Assembly (NCBI GenBank): GCA_964480915.1
Contig: CAYZRS010000049.1
Location: 1-40,247, forward strand
DNA length: 40,247 bases
Source: CAWGCE01 sp964480915
Lineage (GTDB): Bacteria; Planctomycetota; Planctomycetia; Pirellulales; Pirellulaceae
Direction of reading: 5' to 3'
Both the position numbers and the translations under genes were made by a program. The notes below the pieces were generated by a model. It was given only the letters and a program-made list of their open reading frames with translations, was not told the DNA's origin and made no database searches. How positions within the stretch are numbered: position 1 is the first letter of the stretch; each line of letters starts with the position of its first letter. Below, piece after piece: positions 1 to 7,881 of this stretch.

Positions 1-2
1 AG

Positions 3-75
3 TACCCCCTAGGGGAGTCGAACCCCTGTTGCCGGACTGAGAATCCGGAGTCCTAGGCCACTAGACGAAGGGGGC
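3..75 (-). tRNA. tRNA-Glu (anticodon CTC)
   Basis: Read on the minus strand, the sequence folds as a complete 73-nt cloverleaf. The acceptor stem is GCCCCCT paired with AGGGGGT, with a G-U first pair. The anticodon stem CCGGA/TCCGG encloses the loop TTCTCAG, giving anticodon CTC, which reads GAG (Glu). The T arm is AGGGG-TTCGACT-CCCCT, and the discriminator base is A. The CCA tail is not encoded, as the bases after the discriminator are CT. No intron or mismatch was seen. Confidence 0.96.
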
Positions 76-1076
76 TTAAGAGAGAACTAGTGTCTGAGTT
101 GTTGGCGGGAATGTCAACATGCTCGACAAGAAGCTCTGCCGCGAAGTGAACCGCTCCTATCGTGGTTGGCGGAAAAAGCGGGGCTGTTGTCGGTTGGAAG
201 TGGGCGACCTCTTCCCTGCCTTGGAATATGCCGCGGGAATATGCCGCGGGAATGGGCGATGGCGGTGGGAGTTCTGACGCTTATCTTGCTGGCTCTTACC
301 TGCTCGGCAATTCGGTCACCGCCTGCTTCACCTCGGAACTGACAGACGGTTTCATCTCGGCCATACCAAAGCTGGCCGGGCGGGTATCGACGGCTGGGCG
401 GCTGGCGGCATCGCTGCTCGAAAGGACGATCTTGGACAACGGATCGCGACGGCGGAGTTTTTCTTTCGTTCTCAATCGCCGGGAATGGTTAGGCCCGACA
501 TGGTGGCGTCGATCGAATCGCTTCCCCAGTCAGGGAAGGAAGGCGGGCCGGCTGCTTCGTGGGCGTCGGATGCTCGCGACATGTGGCAGGTAAGCGATTC
601 CAGGATCGAAGGAAACCTGCGCCCAATCCTTTGCCTGGAATCGTCATCGAACAACGAGGAATTCTCGGTTCGTGATCGCGCTGGTCGTGACCAACGAAGG
701 GCGTCGTCACCCCGCTGAATGGAAATGGTCGAGAGACGTGAGACGTACAAGGGCGCTCTGGAAACAGCCGAATCGGCCGTGCGGGCCAAGTACGGGGCGG
801 TGCCGCCGGGTGAACTGCGATGAGGAAAACCTGGCTCTTTGCTTTGAATCGACAAGGACGGGGGCCCCAAGGTGGGCGGAGGCCCAGGACCATCCAGCGC
901 CGTCGCCACCAGGCCGTTATCGATCGACTGAAAACGCGGATTCCCCGGGAATTGCGCTGTTTTCGCCGCTAAAAGTCCGTTTTCGGGAATCTTGCCCGCG
1001 CGCTTTGCATGCTCGCTAAAGTCAGTCACAATGTAATGTGGCATACAAAACTTATCCCTCAGCCCCCTCAGAACTC
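76..1076. other. 1-kb spacer without a convincing gene
   Basis: This stretch between the tRNA and the peroxidase gene has several open frames on both strands, the longest about 190 codons on the minus strand at 472-1044. Their translations are rich in Arg, Pro and Ser, show no recognisable domain, and overlap one another, as expected of chance frames in GC-rich DNA. A 13-bp tandem duplication lies at 225-250. No terminator, promoter or RNA gene was identified. It could hold a decayed gene, but I cannot name one. Confidence 0.6.
225..250. repeat. 13-bp perfect tandem duplication
   Basis: The unit AATATGCCGCGGG occurs twice head to tail (225-237 and 238-250), followed by a further AAT. Each copy contains the palindrome CCGCGG. 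It lies in non-coding DNA. It looks like a simple replication-slippage duplication; no function can be assigned. Confidence 0.85.
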
Positions 1077-2747
1077 ATGATCCTGACCAATATCAAGAGA
1101 CTCTCGGCCGTCCTCACGGGAGTTGCTCTCTCCAGCACGATCTGCTTCGCCGCGACCCGTTCTTATGACGGAGTTGGCAACAATCTGGCGAATCCGAATT
1201 GGGGTTCAGCCGGTCAAAACTTCTCTCGACTCGACGGCCCCCACTATGCGGATTCCATTTCCTCACCGTCGGGCACCGCCATGCCGAATGCGCGGGATAT
1301 CAGCAATCTAGTCGGCGTGCAGGCTGCCCCGATGGCTGACGCCGCCATGCGATCAGACTTCGTTTGGCAGTGGGGCCAGTTCCTCGATCACGACATTACC
1401 CTCTCTGCCGGTGGATCAGAGTTCTTTCCGATCATGGTCAATTCGGCCGTCGACCCGCTGTTTCCCATGATTCCTATGAATCGATCCGGTTTCGACCCGA
1501 CGACTGGGACGGGCGCTGGCAACCCTCGCCAGCAGTTCAATGAAAACACCGCCTTCATCGACGCATCGATGATTTACGGATCCGATGCGGCACGCGCCGA
1601 TGCGCTGCGGGCATTTTCCGGCGGCAAGCTGGCCACTTCCGCTGGCGGAATGATGATGCCGTACAACACGGGATTGTTGGCGAACGCCAACGATAGTGGG
1701 ATTGAGCCGGATGCCGATTTGTTCTTGGCGGGCGATGTGCGAGCCAACGAGCAGCTCGGCCTGATCTCGATGCATACGTTGTTCGTTCGAGAGCACAATC
1801 GTCTGGCGTCGGACATGGAAACGGCCCATCCGACATGGACCGATGAACAAATCTACCAGCGTGCCCGGAAACTGGTCGGCGGCATGGTGCAGAACATCAC
1901 GTACCAAGAGTTCCTGCCGGCGCTGATCGGGACTGCCTCACCATCGGTAATGGCGGCCGGCTACGACAGTTCGGTCGATCCGACGATTTCCAACGAGTTT
2001 GCGACCGCCGCATTTCGCTTGGGGCATACTCAGGTTTCCGAGTCGTTACAACGCGTCGACCACGCGGGCAATCCGGCACCCGTCGCAGCGGTCGGGATGA
2101 TGGACGCATTTTTTCGTCCGTCTTTCTTTACGTCGGCTGATGAGGTCGACTATCTGCTGCATGGGTTGGCCCGCCAAGTTCAGCAAGCGACCGACGTGCA
2201 CATGATCGATACGCTGCGCAATGCCATGTTTGGTGCGCCGGGTAGTGGTGGACTCGATCTGCTCTCGATCAACATCCAACGCAGCCGCGACCATGGTTTG
2301 GGCACGTTTGTCGATTTGCAAGCGGCGATCGGCGTCACTCCGGCTGCAACCATTGGCGACATCACCAGCGACCCGGCGCTGCAGGCGCTCTTAAATGCCT
2401 CGTATGGCGACGTGACCGACATTGATCTGTGGATTGGCCTGTTGGCTGAAGATGACATGCCCGGATCGGCGATGGGACCGACGATGTCGCAAGTCGTTGC
2501 CGACCAGTTCGAGAAACTGATGGTTGGCGATCGATTCTTCTACCTGTGGGACGACGAACTGTCGGCCACTGAGATCGATGCGATCATGGCGACGCAGTTG
2601 TCCGATATCATTTTGCGCAACACGGGAATCGGCGCCTTGCAAAGCAACGTCTTTTTTGTCCCCGAGCCGAGCAGCCTGGCGCTGGTTCTGTTGGGGCTCA
2701 TCATGTTGCGAGTTCGGTCCGCGGGGACCGTTCGTCAGCGAGGCTAA
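1077..2747 (+). CDS. Secreted animal-type haem peroxidase with PEP-CTERM anchor
   Basis: This 556-residue protein belongs to the animal haem peroxidase superfamily (peroxidase-cyclooxygenase), whose members oxidise substrates with H2O2 at a haem. A signal peptide covers residues 1-25. The distal motif GQFLDHD gives Gln101 and His105. SMHTLFVREHNRLA supplies the catalytic Arg238. AFRLGHT gives proximal His317, and NIQRSRDHGLGTF follows at about 399-411, so all key haem residues are present. The C terminus is a PEP-CTERM sorting tag: VPEPSS at 528-533, a hydrophobic segment, then an Arg-rich end, predicting exosortase processing at the envelope. I chose ATG 1077 because it directly begins the signal peptide; a GTG at 1038 in the same frame would add 13 polar residues before it. 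No strong ribosome site is visible for either start. The physiological substrate cannot be told from sequence. Confidence 0.93.
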   Translation: MILTNIKRLSAVLTGVALSSTICFAATRSYDGVGNNLANPNWGSAGQNFSRLDGPHYADSISSPSGTAMPNARDISNLVGVQAAPMADAAMRSDFVWQWGQFLDHDITLSAGGSEFFPIMVNSAVDPLFPMIPMNRSGFDPTTGTGAGNPRQQFNENTAFIDASMIYGSDAARADALRAFSGGKLATSAGGMMMPYNTGLLANANDSGIEPDADLFLAGDVRANEQLGLISMHTLFVREHNRLASDMETAHPTWTDEQIYQRARKLVGGMVQNITYQEFLPALIGTASPSVMAAGYDSSVDPTISNEFATAAFRLGHTQVSESLQRVDHAGNPAPVAAVGMMDAFFRPSFFTSADEVDYLLHGLARQVQQATDVHMIDTLRNAMFGAPGSGGLDLLSINIQRSRDHGLGTFVDLQAAIGVTPAATIGDITSDPALQALLNASYGDVTDIDLWIGLLAEDDMPGSAMGPTMSQVVADQFEKLMVGDRFFYLWDDELSATEIDAIMATQLSDIILRNTGIGALQSNVFFVPEPSSLALVLLGLIMLRVRSAGTVRQRG

Positions 2748-2793
2748 TCGCGTGCATCGGTTCAGGTTGCCTCGCTTGAAGCTGCCGGTTGCA

Positions 2794-2823
2794 ATTCTGT
2801 AACGTGAAATTCCGTAACGTGAA
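2794..2823. repeat. 15-bp tandem repeat, one mismatch
   Basis: ATTCTGTAACGTGAA (2794-2808) is followed at once by ATTCCGTAACGTGAA (2809-2823), differing at one base. The repeat lies about 50 bp after the peroxidase stop codon. It could be a paired protein-binding site for the downstream gene or a slippage product. Confidence 0.75.
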
Positions 2824-3044
2824 TCGATGGCATGGCGTCGCCTCACGCGACCGTGCCGGGTGAGCGGGCGTTGGCAGTGTGCCTCGGCCAGCGAACGCTG
2901 GTTGTTTTGTATCGCGCGCATCGTGAAAAGAGCCTGGATTCGGCGAGAAAACGGCCCTTCAAGCGGATATGAGTCATCTCGGCTCGATAAATCGCTCTTC
3001 TCTGTAGGGGGGCCGGTTTGCAGCTCCTTCTGCAAAAATCAACA

Positions 3045-3065
3045 CGAAAGATTTCTTTCGAGGAG
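3045..3065 (+). promoter_or_regulatory. Short hairpin abutting a strong ribosome binding site
   Basis: CGAAAG (3045-3050) pairs with CTTTCG (3055-3060) across a 4-base loop. The stem ends exactly at the ribosome site AGGAG (3061-3065), six bases before ATG 3072. This ribosome site decides the start of the proline-rich protein. The hairpin could help present or stabilise the leader, which is inference only. Confidence 0.5.
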
Positions 3066-3071
3066 CCAAAG

Positions 3072-3821
3072 ATGAACATGCTAAGAACGAGCGCGATGTT
3101 GTGTGGCGTTGCTGTCGTGATCGCCACCAGCCCATCGGTGACCGCTCAGTTTGAACCAGGAAAATTCATGGATGATGTCCGTAGCCACGTTGCGGGCCAA
3201 GTGGGCCAGGTGATCCAAGGTGGGCCGGGCCAACACACGCGGCCTTCGCCCCCGCGACCCGTGGAACCGAATCCGCCCGCGCCACCAACGCCGGTCTGCC
3301 CGGGTAATCCTGGGGTGAACCCCGTCATGCCGAATCCCGGTCCGTTCCCACGGCCCAATCCGCGGCCGATTCCATTTCCGGTTTATCCGATATCACCGAA
3401 TCCGCCCGAAGTCTGGCCACCGGTAACAACGCCGGGACCTTGGCCACCCGTTACCACGCCCGGCCTGCCCGATATCGGCGTCCCGATTGTCGGCCCGCCG
3501 GTGGTTGGGCCTCCGATTGTTAGTCCTCCCATCGTCGGACCGCCGGTGCCTCCCGTACCGCAGCCCGGTGGCAGTCGTCCGCAGGTGAAAGCCTTGAAGT
3601 TTGTCGTGACCACACCGGCGAAGATCCCGACGACCGAGGGCGGTCCGATTCCCGACACGACCGCGCTATACATGGGCACTTCGGTCAACGGCGTCCTGGT
3701 ACCAACGTTTGGCCCGGTCGTTGTTCAAGGAGGAACCAAGGTTGGTGATCGTTGGATCAACTGCACTTACACATCGGCCTCGCACCCGATTCCAGGTTAC
3801 GGCTATGTCGAAGCGCTGTGA
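3072..3821 (+). CDS. Secreted proline-rich protein of unknown function
   Basis: This 249-residue protein has a clear signal peptide of about 24 residues ending near TAQ. Residues of about 55-175 are dominated by proline and glycine, with short repeats such as two WPPVTTPG blocks and serial PP[IV]VGPP/SPP units. That composition resembles an extended wall- or envelope-spanning region. The last 70 residues are less repetitive and may fold, with a conserved-looking stretch around KFVVTTPAKIPTTEGG. The start is well supported by AGGAG six bases upstream of ATG 3072. I recognise no enzyme or binding domain. The gene stands alone between spacers on the same strand as its neighbours. A structural or surface role fits the composition, but this is inference. 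Confidence 0.8.
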   Translation: MNMLRTSAMLCGVAVVIATSPSVTAQFEPGKFMDDVRSHVAGQVGQVIQGGPGQHTRPSPPRPVEPNPPAPPTPVCPGNPGVNPVMPNPGPFPRPNPRPIPFPVYPISPNPPEVWPPVTTPGPWPPVTTPGLPDIGVPIVGPPVVGPPIVSPPIVGPPVPPVPQPGGSRPQVKALKFVVTTPAKIPTTEGGPIPDTTALYMGTSVNGVLVPTFGPVVVQGGTKVGDRWINCTYTSASHPIPGYGYVEAL

Positions 3822-4493
3822 TAAAGTTCGGCACTTTGGTCCGTGGGGCGTCGCTCTTGTGCCAGTGCATGGAGCAGCATGCGTTGTCCAGCCACCGGAG
3901 AAGCTTCCCGGGTTGAATTTTCAGCCGGAGGCGCACGCGTCTGTGAACACTCATGGCGGAGGGCCGCAGGCTGGTCTCCGCCCGCAATCCGGCCGATGGG
4001 TGCGAACCAGGGATTTTTAGAAACGACACGCCATCGATCATTCGCCCGGTAGTTTCCATGGGATGACTTCGATGTCGCACTTGGCAGGAGCAAGGCCAGC
4101 AGTCGATTCGCTTGAGATTCGAATCTCAAGCGCGTTTCAATCTGGAAATGTCGTTCGCCTTGCTGATCGGGATTTCATCGCGACGGTCAACTTTGGCCAG
4201 TCGCTGCAACCGATTTGATCCGATCGAGCCTGGTCGAGGTAATCGGATGAGAATGACATGTTTTCGTCATTGCCAGAATCGTTGCCTTCTTTTCGATAGG
4301 AATGGGTGTCACAAGCGGAAGCGGCTCTCCCCCAGGATGGGTGAATTCCCGGCCCTTTGTGGATGGGGGATTCCCGCCCGCACGATGCACTACTCAGGCG
4401 TTCCTTCCAACACATGATCGTCGCGCCATCTATCGATGGAAGCGTTGGCAATCGATCTCGAGCGGCAGACAAGCAGAAAAGTGGGGCTGAAGC
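3822..4493. other. 670-bp spacer containing a long perfect palindrome
   Basis: Open frames on both strands overlap here, but none has a recognisable product, a ribosome site or typical composition. The notable element is a 24-bp perfect palindrome at 4109-4132. The promoter of the large surface-protein gene at 4494 should lie in the right part of this spacer; I could not pick reliable -35/-10 boxes. Confidence 0.6.
4109..4132. repeat. 24-bp perfect uninterrupted palindrome
   Basis: CGCTTGAGATTC (4109-4120) is followed directly by its exact reverse complement GAATCTCAAGCG (4121-4132). There is no loop and no mismatch, and the symmetry stops at the flanking bases. It lies in non-coding DNA about 360 bp before the 4494 gene. 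The form suits a dimeric DNA-binding protein or a cruciform better than a terminator, as no T-run follows. Confidence 0.9.
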
Positions 4494-7085
4494 ATGGGCT
4501 GGTTTAAGAAAATAACAAATCGTAGAACGTTGCATCGTCAGGGTGGTTCCTTGAAGCTTGAATCACTGGAGCAGCGCAATTTGCTCGCCGGTGACGTGAT
4601 GGTCTCGGTGTCCAGTTCGGGCGACCTGTTGGTAACCGGTGATGCGGAGGCAAACAGTGTCTTGATCGCGACGGGTGACGAAGGAGTCGCGATTTTCGGT
4701 TTGGACGAGACAGATATCGTCTGGAATGGCGAATCGGCCCCTTTTCAAAACGTCGTGCTGCCAGAAACGATCGCGGAGATTCGTGATTTCCGGATCGATA
4801 TGCAAAATGGAGATGACACGGTTCACGTTGAAGATGTGGAGATCAACCGCTCCCTGAAAGTCTTGTTGCGCCAGGGTAACGATTCGGTAACCATGGAGAA
4901 TATTTCGGTTGGGCTTCACGCGTCCATCGCCAACGGTGCCGGGCTCGACTCGATTGCGTTGGACTCTGTGTTTGTGGGTGAGCGGTTGGCGGTGAATGCT
5001 GCCGAAAACAGTTTTGAATTTGACGCGACCGAATTGAATGTCGGCACCAACCTGGTCTTCAATGCGGCCGAAGGGAACGACTCGGTCCGCATCAGCCGGT
5101 CGCAGATTTCGGGTGAACTGGTGTCGAACAATACGGCCGGTTACGACCACATCGATCTCCAAGACTCTTCTCTTTATAGCGTGGCCGCAGTCGGCGGCGC
5201 CGATTTTGATGGACTCAGTCTATACCAGGTCGAAGTCGATCAGGATCTGTCATTCAGTGCAAACGGCTCTTCCTACTTCACGGCCGTAGAAACAGAAATC
5301 CTTGGGGACGTGTCGCTTGTCGGTGGTAGTTTATTCGGAAGTACCCAGCTGCATGGTAGCTATGTCGGCGGTGACCTGGATGTGTCGGGTGGCGAAGATG
5401 GAGACGAATTCAGGTTGGGCGTTGGCTCGGCTGTGGAGGGCGACGTTGCGGTGTCACTATTCGCGGGTGGCGACACCGTCTGGATTGGTGCTGACCACAT
5501 CGGCGGAAACACCGGCGTGGTTGAAGGTGGCGGCGCTAGGATCGGTGGGGATGTCTCGCTTTCTTTCGGTGAGGGATCCGACAGCGGTTTCGTGAGAAAT
5601 GCCGAGATCAGCGGCGATTTTCAATCCACAAACGTGGAAGGGCCGGGCCACATCGAGCTGTCCTATAGCGAGCTTGAAGGAAACTTGGTGGTGACCGGCG
5701 GTACGACGGAAGATACGGTCCGTTTGCAATTCTCGCAGGTCGACGGGAACGTCGGATTCGATTCGGGTGAGGGAAGTTCTTATTTCGGTACCGTTGCTGC
5801 GGACGTATCGGGTGACGTCACGATTCAAGGCGGCGACGGTTACAACACGGCCCGTGTCGAATACTACAGCTCGATAGGCGGCAACTTCAGTTTTACCGGT
5901 GGTGAAAGCGAAGACAATCTTACGGTCAGCTACGTTTCCTACGTTGCTGGCGATCTGATGGTTTCCCTTTTGTCTGGCAATGACCGAGTCGAAATCTCGG
6001 GCCCGAATTTTGAGTACTTTTACGGCGAGACCTCCGTCCAGGGCGACGTCCTCATTGATCTCGCGGGCGGTGCCGATCAATTGGAACTTTACCGAGCAGA
6101 GTTTCCGCAACAGGTCACGATCAGCACCGGCAGCGGCGACGACGTCGTTGATCTGGGAAGCCTCAATTCCTATCAAGAAGAATTATCGGGCAGTTTTAAT
6201 ATCCAAACCGGATCGAGCGATGATACGGTGTCGATCGATCATGTGTTCGCCGACGCACTCGACGTTAACCTCGGCACGGCGTCACTTGTTGACGATTTGC
6301 CAATGGAAGATGCAGAGCGACTGCTGATTGAAAATTCAGAATTCGCAGACGTTGAATTACGAGGGCTTGTGGGCCACCGATCGGTGCAAATTTCCAATGC
6401 CTTCATGCAAGACTTGGCGTTGCAAACGAGCTTTGGAGATGACGCGATCGACTTGGCAAACGTAGCGGCCGAATACGTCGAACTGCGCACAGGGAGTGGA
6501 CAAGACAGTGTCCGTATTTCGGACGAAGTCGATTTTGACGAGCTAGAAGTCGCGCTCGGATCGGGTGAAGATGAATTTAGTCTGTCGTCGAACAGTTCGA
6601 TCGGTGCGGCGTCTACGATCAACGGAGGCACGGGCCAAGATCTCGCGAGCGTGATCAATCACGATGGGCTACCGCTGATCTCCTTCGAAAACGTCTTGAC
6701 CTCGTTGCCGGCACCGTTGACCGTCCAATCGTTGTCTCCATCTGGCTCGATCTTGCCAAGTAGCTTTTCAGGTGAGCTCGAATCGACGAACGTGGTGTGG
6801 TTCGCGTTGCAAGTCGACGTCGGTGGCGAAGTCGGGGTTTCTGCATCGCAAAGCATGGGGATGAATCTCGTCGAAGCGAGAGCCGTGGCACTCTACGATG
6901 CGGATGGAGATCTTCTCGATCATTCGGAAGAATCTGGCAATTTGAATCTCTTCCTCCAGCCGGGCAGCTATTTCATTGCTGTCGCCGCTTCCAGTGCGAC
7001 CTTCGACGATGGATTTGACGTGGATGTGGACGTTCCATTCGAAGGACAGCTAGACGTCTTCGTCTCGACATTGGACGTGACCTAA
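4494..7085 (+). CDS. LEPR-XLL-type surface protein with 22-residue beta-solenoid repeats
   Basis: This 863-residue acidic protein opens with a basic stretch and then LESLEQRNLLA (residues 22-32), the planctomycete LEPR-XLL-type leader found on giant surface proteins. From about residue 115 to 560 the chain is built of units of mostly 22 residues. Each starts with a hydrophobic residue, then x-G-[DN]-hydrophobic, and carries a later G/D-rich turn; I count at least 17. This pattern predicts a right-handed beta-solenoid. A region of about 100 residues at the C terminus (from about 755) resembles a bacterial pre-peptidase C-terminal beta-sandwich, with LYDADGDLL and LFLQPGSYFIAVAA. No catalytic motif is seen, so a structural or adhesive surface role is the likeliest reading. 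The start ATG 4494 places the leader at the N terminus; the ribosome site is weak (GGGGCTGAAG). An intrinsic terminator follows at 7170. Confidence 0.85.
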   Translation: MGWFKKITNRRTLHRQGGSLKLESLEQRNLLAGDVMVSVSSSGDLLVTGDAEANSVLIATGDEGVAIFGLDETDIVWNGESAPFQNVVLPETIAEIRDFRIDMQNGDDTVHVEDVEINRSLKVLLRQGNDSVTMENISVGLHASIANGAGLDSIALDSVFVGERLAVNAAENSFEFDATELNVGTNLVFNAAEGNDSVRISRSQISGELVSNNTAGYDHIDLQDSSLYSVAAVGGADFDGLSLYQVEVDQDLSFSANGSSYFTAVETEILGDVSLVGGSLFGSTQLHGSYVGGDLDVSGGEDGDEFRLGVGSAVEGDVAVSLFAGGDTVWIGADHIGGNTGVVEGGGARIGGDVSLSFGEGSDSGFVRNAEISGDFQSTNVEGPGHIELSYSELEGNLVVTGGTTEDTVRLQFSQVDGNVGFDSGEGSSYFGTVAADVSGDVTIQGGDGYNTARVEYYSSIGGNFSFTGGESEDNLTVSYVSYVAGDLMVSLLSGNDRVEISGPNFEYFYGETSVQGDVLIDLAGGADQLELYRAEFPQQVTISTGSGDDVVDLGSLNSYQEELSGSFNIQTGSSDDTVSIDHVFADALDVNLGTASLVDDLPMEDAERLLIENSEFADVELRGLVGHRSVQISNAFMQDLALQTSFGDDAIDLANVAAEYVELRTGSGQDSVRISDEVDFDELEVALGSGEDEFSLSSNSSIGAASTINGGTGQDLASVINHDGLPLISFENVLTSLPAPLTVQSLSPSGSILPSSFSGELESTNVVWFALQVDVGGEVGVSASQSMGMNLVEARAVALYDADGDLLDHSEESGNLNLFLQPGSYFIAVAASSATFDDGFDVDVDVPFEGQLDVFVSTLDVT

Positions 7086-7169
7086 CGGACAGCTTGTCTG
7101 AGTTGCGATTCGCGGGGCTCGTTGGTGGGCGAGGGCGAATGGAACCAGGATTCTTAGCGAAGTTTATGG

Positions 7170-7198
7170 CCCCACCGGTTGCGACCGGTGGGGTTTTT
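7170..7198 (+). terminator. Intrinsic terminator after the solenoid protein gene
   Basis: CCCCACCGGT (7170-7179) pairs perfectly with ACCGGTGGGG (7184-7193) across the loop TGCG, and TTTTT follows at 7194-7198. It sits 85 bp after the stop at 7085. The opposite strand has no T-run after the hairpin, so it acts in the + direction. Confidence 0.92.
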
Positions 7199-7228
7199 CG
7201 TGAGCTGCCGACTGTTGCCGACTGCAAT

Positions 7229-7678
7229 CTACCGCTGTTTACGCAGGAACCAGCGAGTCGACCATTTACGGTAGGTGAACATGATGAATAGGTTGGGGCG
7301 GGCAAACAGGATGCGTGTCACGATTCCCCAGAAACCACCTTTGTGTTCGAACTCGATGTGTTCCCTGATTTCGGTCGTCCGTTTGTCGACGGTTACGAAA
7401 GTGTGGGTGTGTTCCCACTTTTTCGCAGGCCCCGCGGTTTGTACGTCGGTGAAACCTGACGACGTCACGTTGCGATGCACGGCCGTCCAATGCAACGGTA
7501 GCGGACCGACCCACAGCGTGAAGCGGGAAGTCGACCCTTCGCCGAGTGGCTCGATTTCGTGCAGTTGCACAATCGTTGGCGGTGGGGTTAACCTCTTCAA
7601 AGCACTCGTGTCATGATGGAACTGTTGAACGGCTTCGAGTGATGCGTTCACCGTAAACTGGTAATCAAAAACGGGCAT
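7229..7678 (-). CDS. SRPBCC (START/Bet v1-like) family protein
   Basis: This 149-residue protein has the usual length and pattern of the SRPBCC helix-grip fold. It starts with FDYQFTVNASLEAVQQFH, typical of the first strand and helix. The middle has alternating strands (SRFTLWVGPLPLHWTA), followed by a TEIREHIEFEHKGG hairpin and a C-terminal helix with aromatic and basic residues. Proteins of this fold bind hydrophobic ligands or act as cyclases or dehydratases; nothing here fixes the ligand. No signal peptide is present. It is divergently transcribed from the FAD enzyme at 7882, with about 200 bp between the starts, so the two may share a control region. The 3' end faces the terminator of the preceding gene. 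Confidence 0.8.
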   Translation of the reverse strand: MPVFDYQFTVNASLEAVQQFHHDTSALKRLTPPPTIVQLHEIEPLGEGSTSRFTLWVGPLPLHWTAVHRNVTSSGFTDVQTAGPAKKWEHTHTFVTVDKRTTEIREHIEFEHKGGFWGIVTRILFARPNLFIMFTYRKWSTRWFLRKQR

Positions 7679-7881
7679 GGAAAGGCTTTCTATGACTCGC
7701 TGCGAGACATCGTATTGCCGATTCGATTCGAATTCGCTCGACTAGTATTCCTAACCGTCGAACCGGCTGTCTTGTCAACGAATCAGCGGCGACTTTAATG
7801 CTTTCCTCAGCTGGAAGATAGTCAAGCACGGTGTCGCAGCAGAAAGTCACCAAGGATATACGGAACTCGGATAGCAGCGGA

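Larger units (their letters stand above)
2748..3071. other. Intergenic region with small repeats
   Basis: No gene is supported in this 324-bp gap between the peroxidase and the proline-rich protein. It contains a 15-bp imperfect tandem repeat (2794-2823) and, at its right end, a short hairpin directly before the ribosome site of the next gene. No T-tract terminator was found behind the peroxidase gene. Confidence 0.6.

Noticed and set aside
472..1044. Open frames on both strands in the left spacer
   Set aside because: Translations are Arg/Pro/Ser rich, mutually overlapping, without a recognisable domain or ribosome site.
3709..4129. Several open frames around the end of the proline-rich gene
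   Set aside because: No ribosome site, no family pattern, and frames overlap on both strands; treated as chance.
5457..6176. 239-codon minus-strand frame inside the solenoid protein gene
   Set aside because: Antisense to a repeat-structured gene with clear codon pattern; the frame is a reflection of the repeats.
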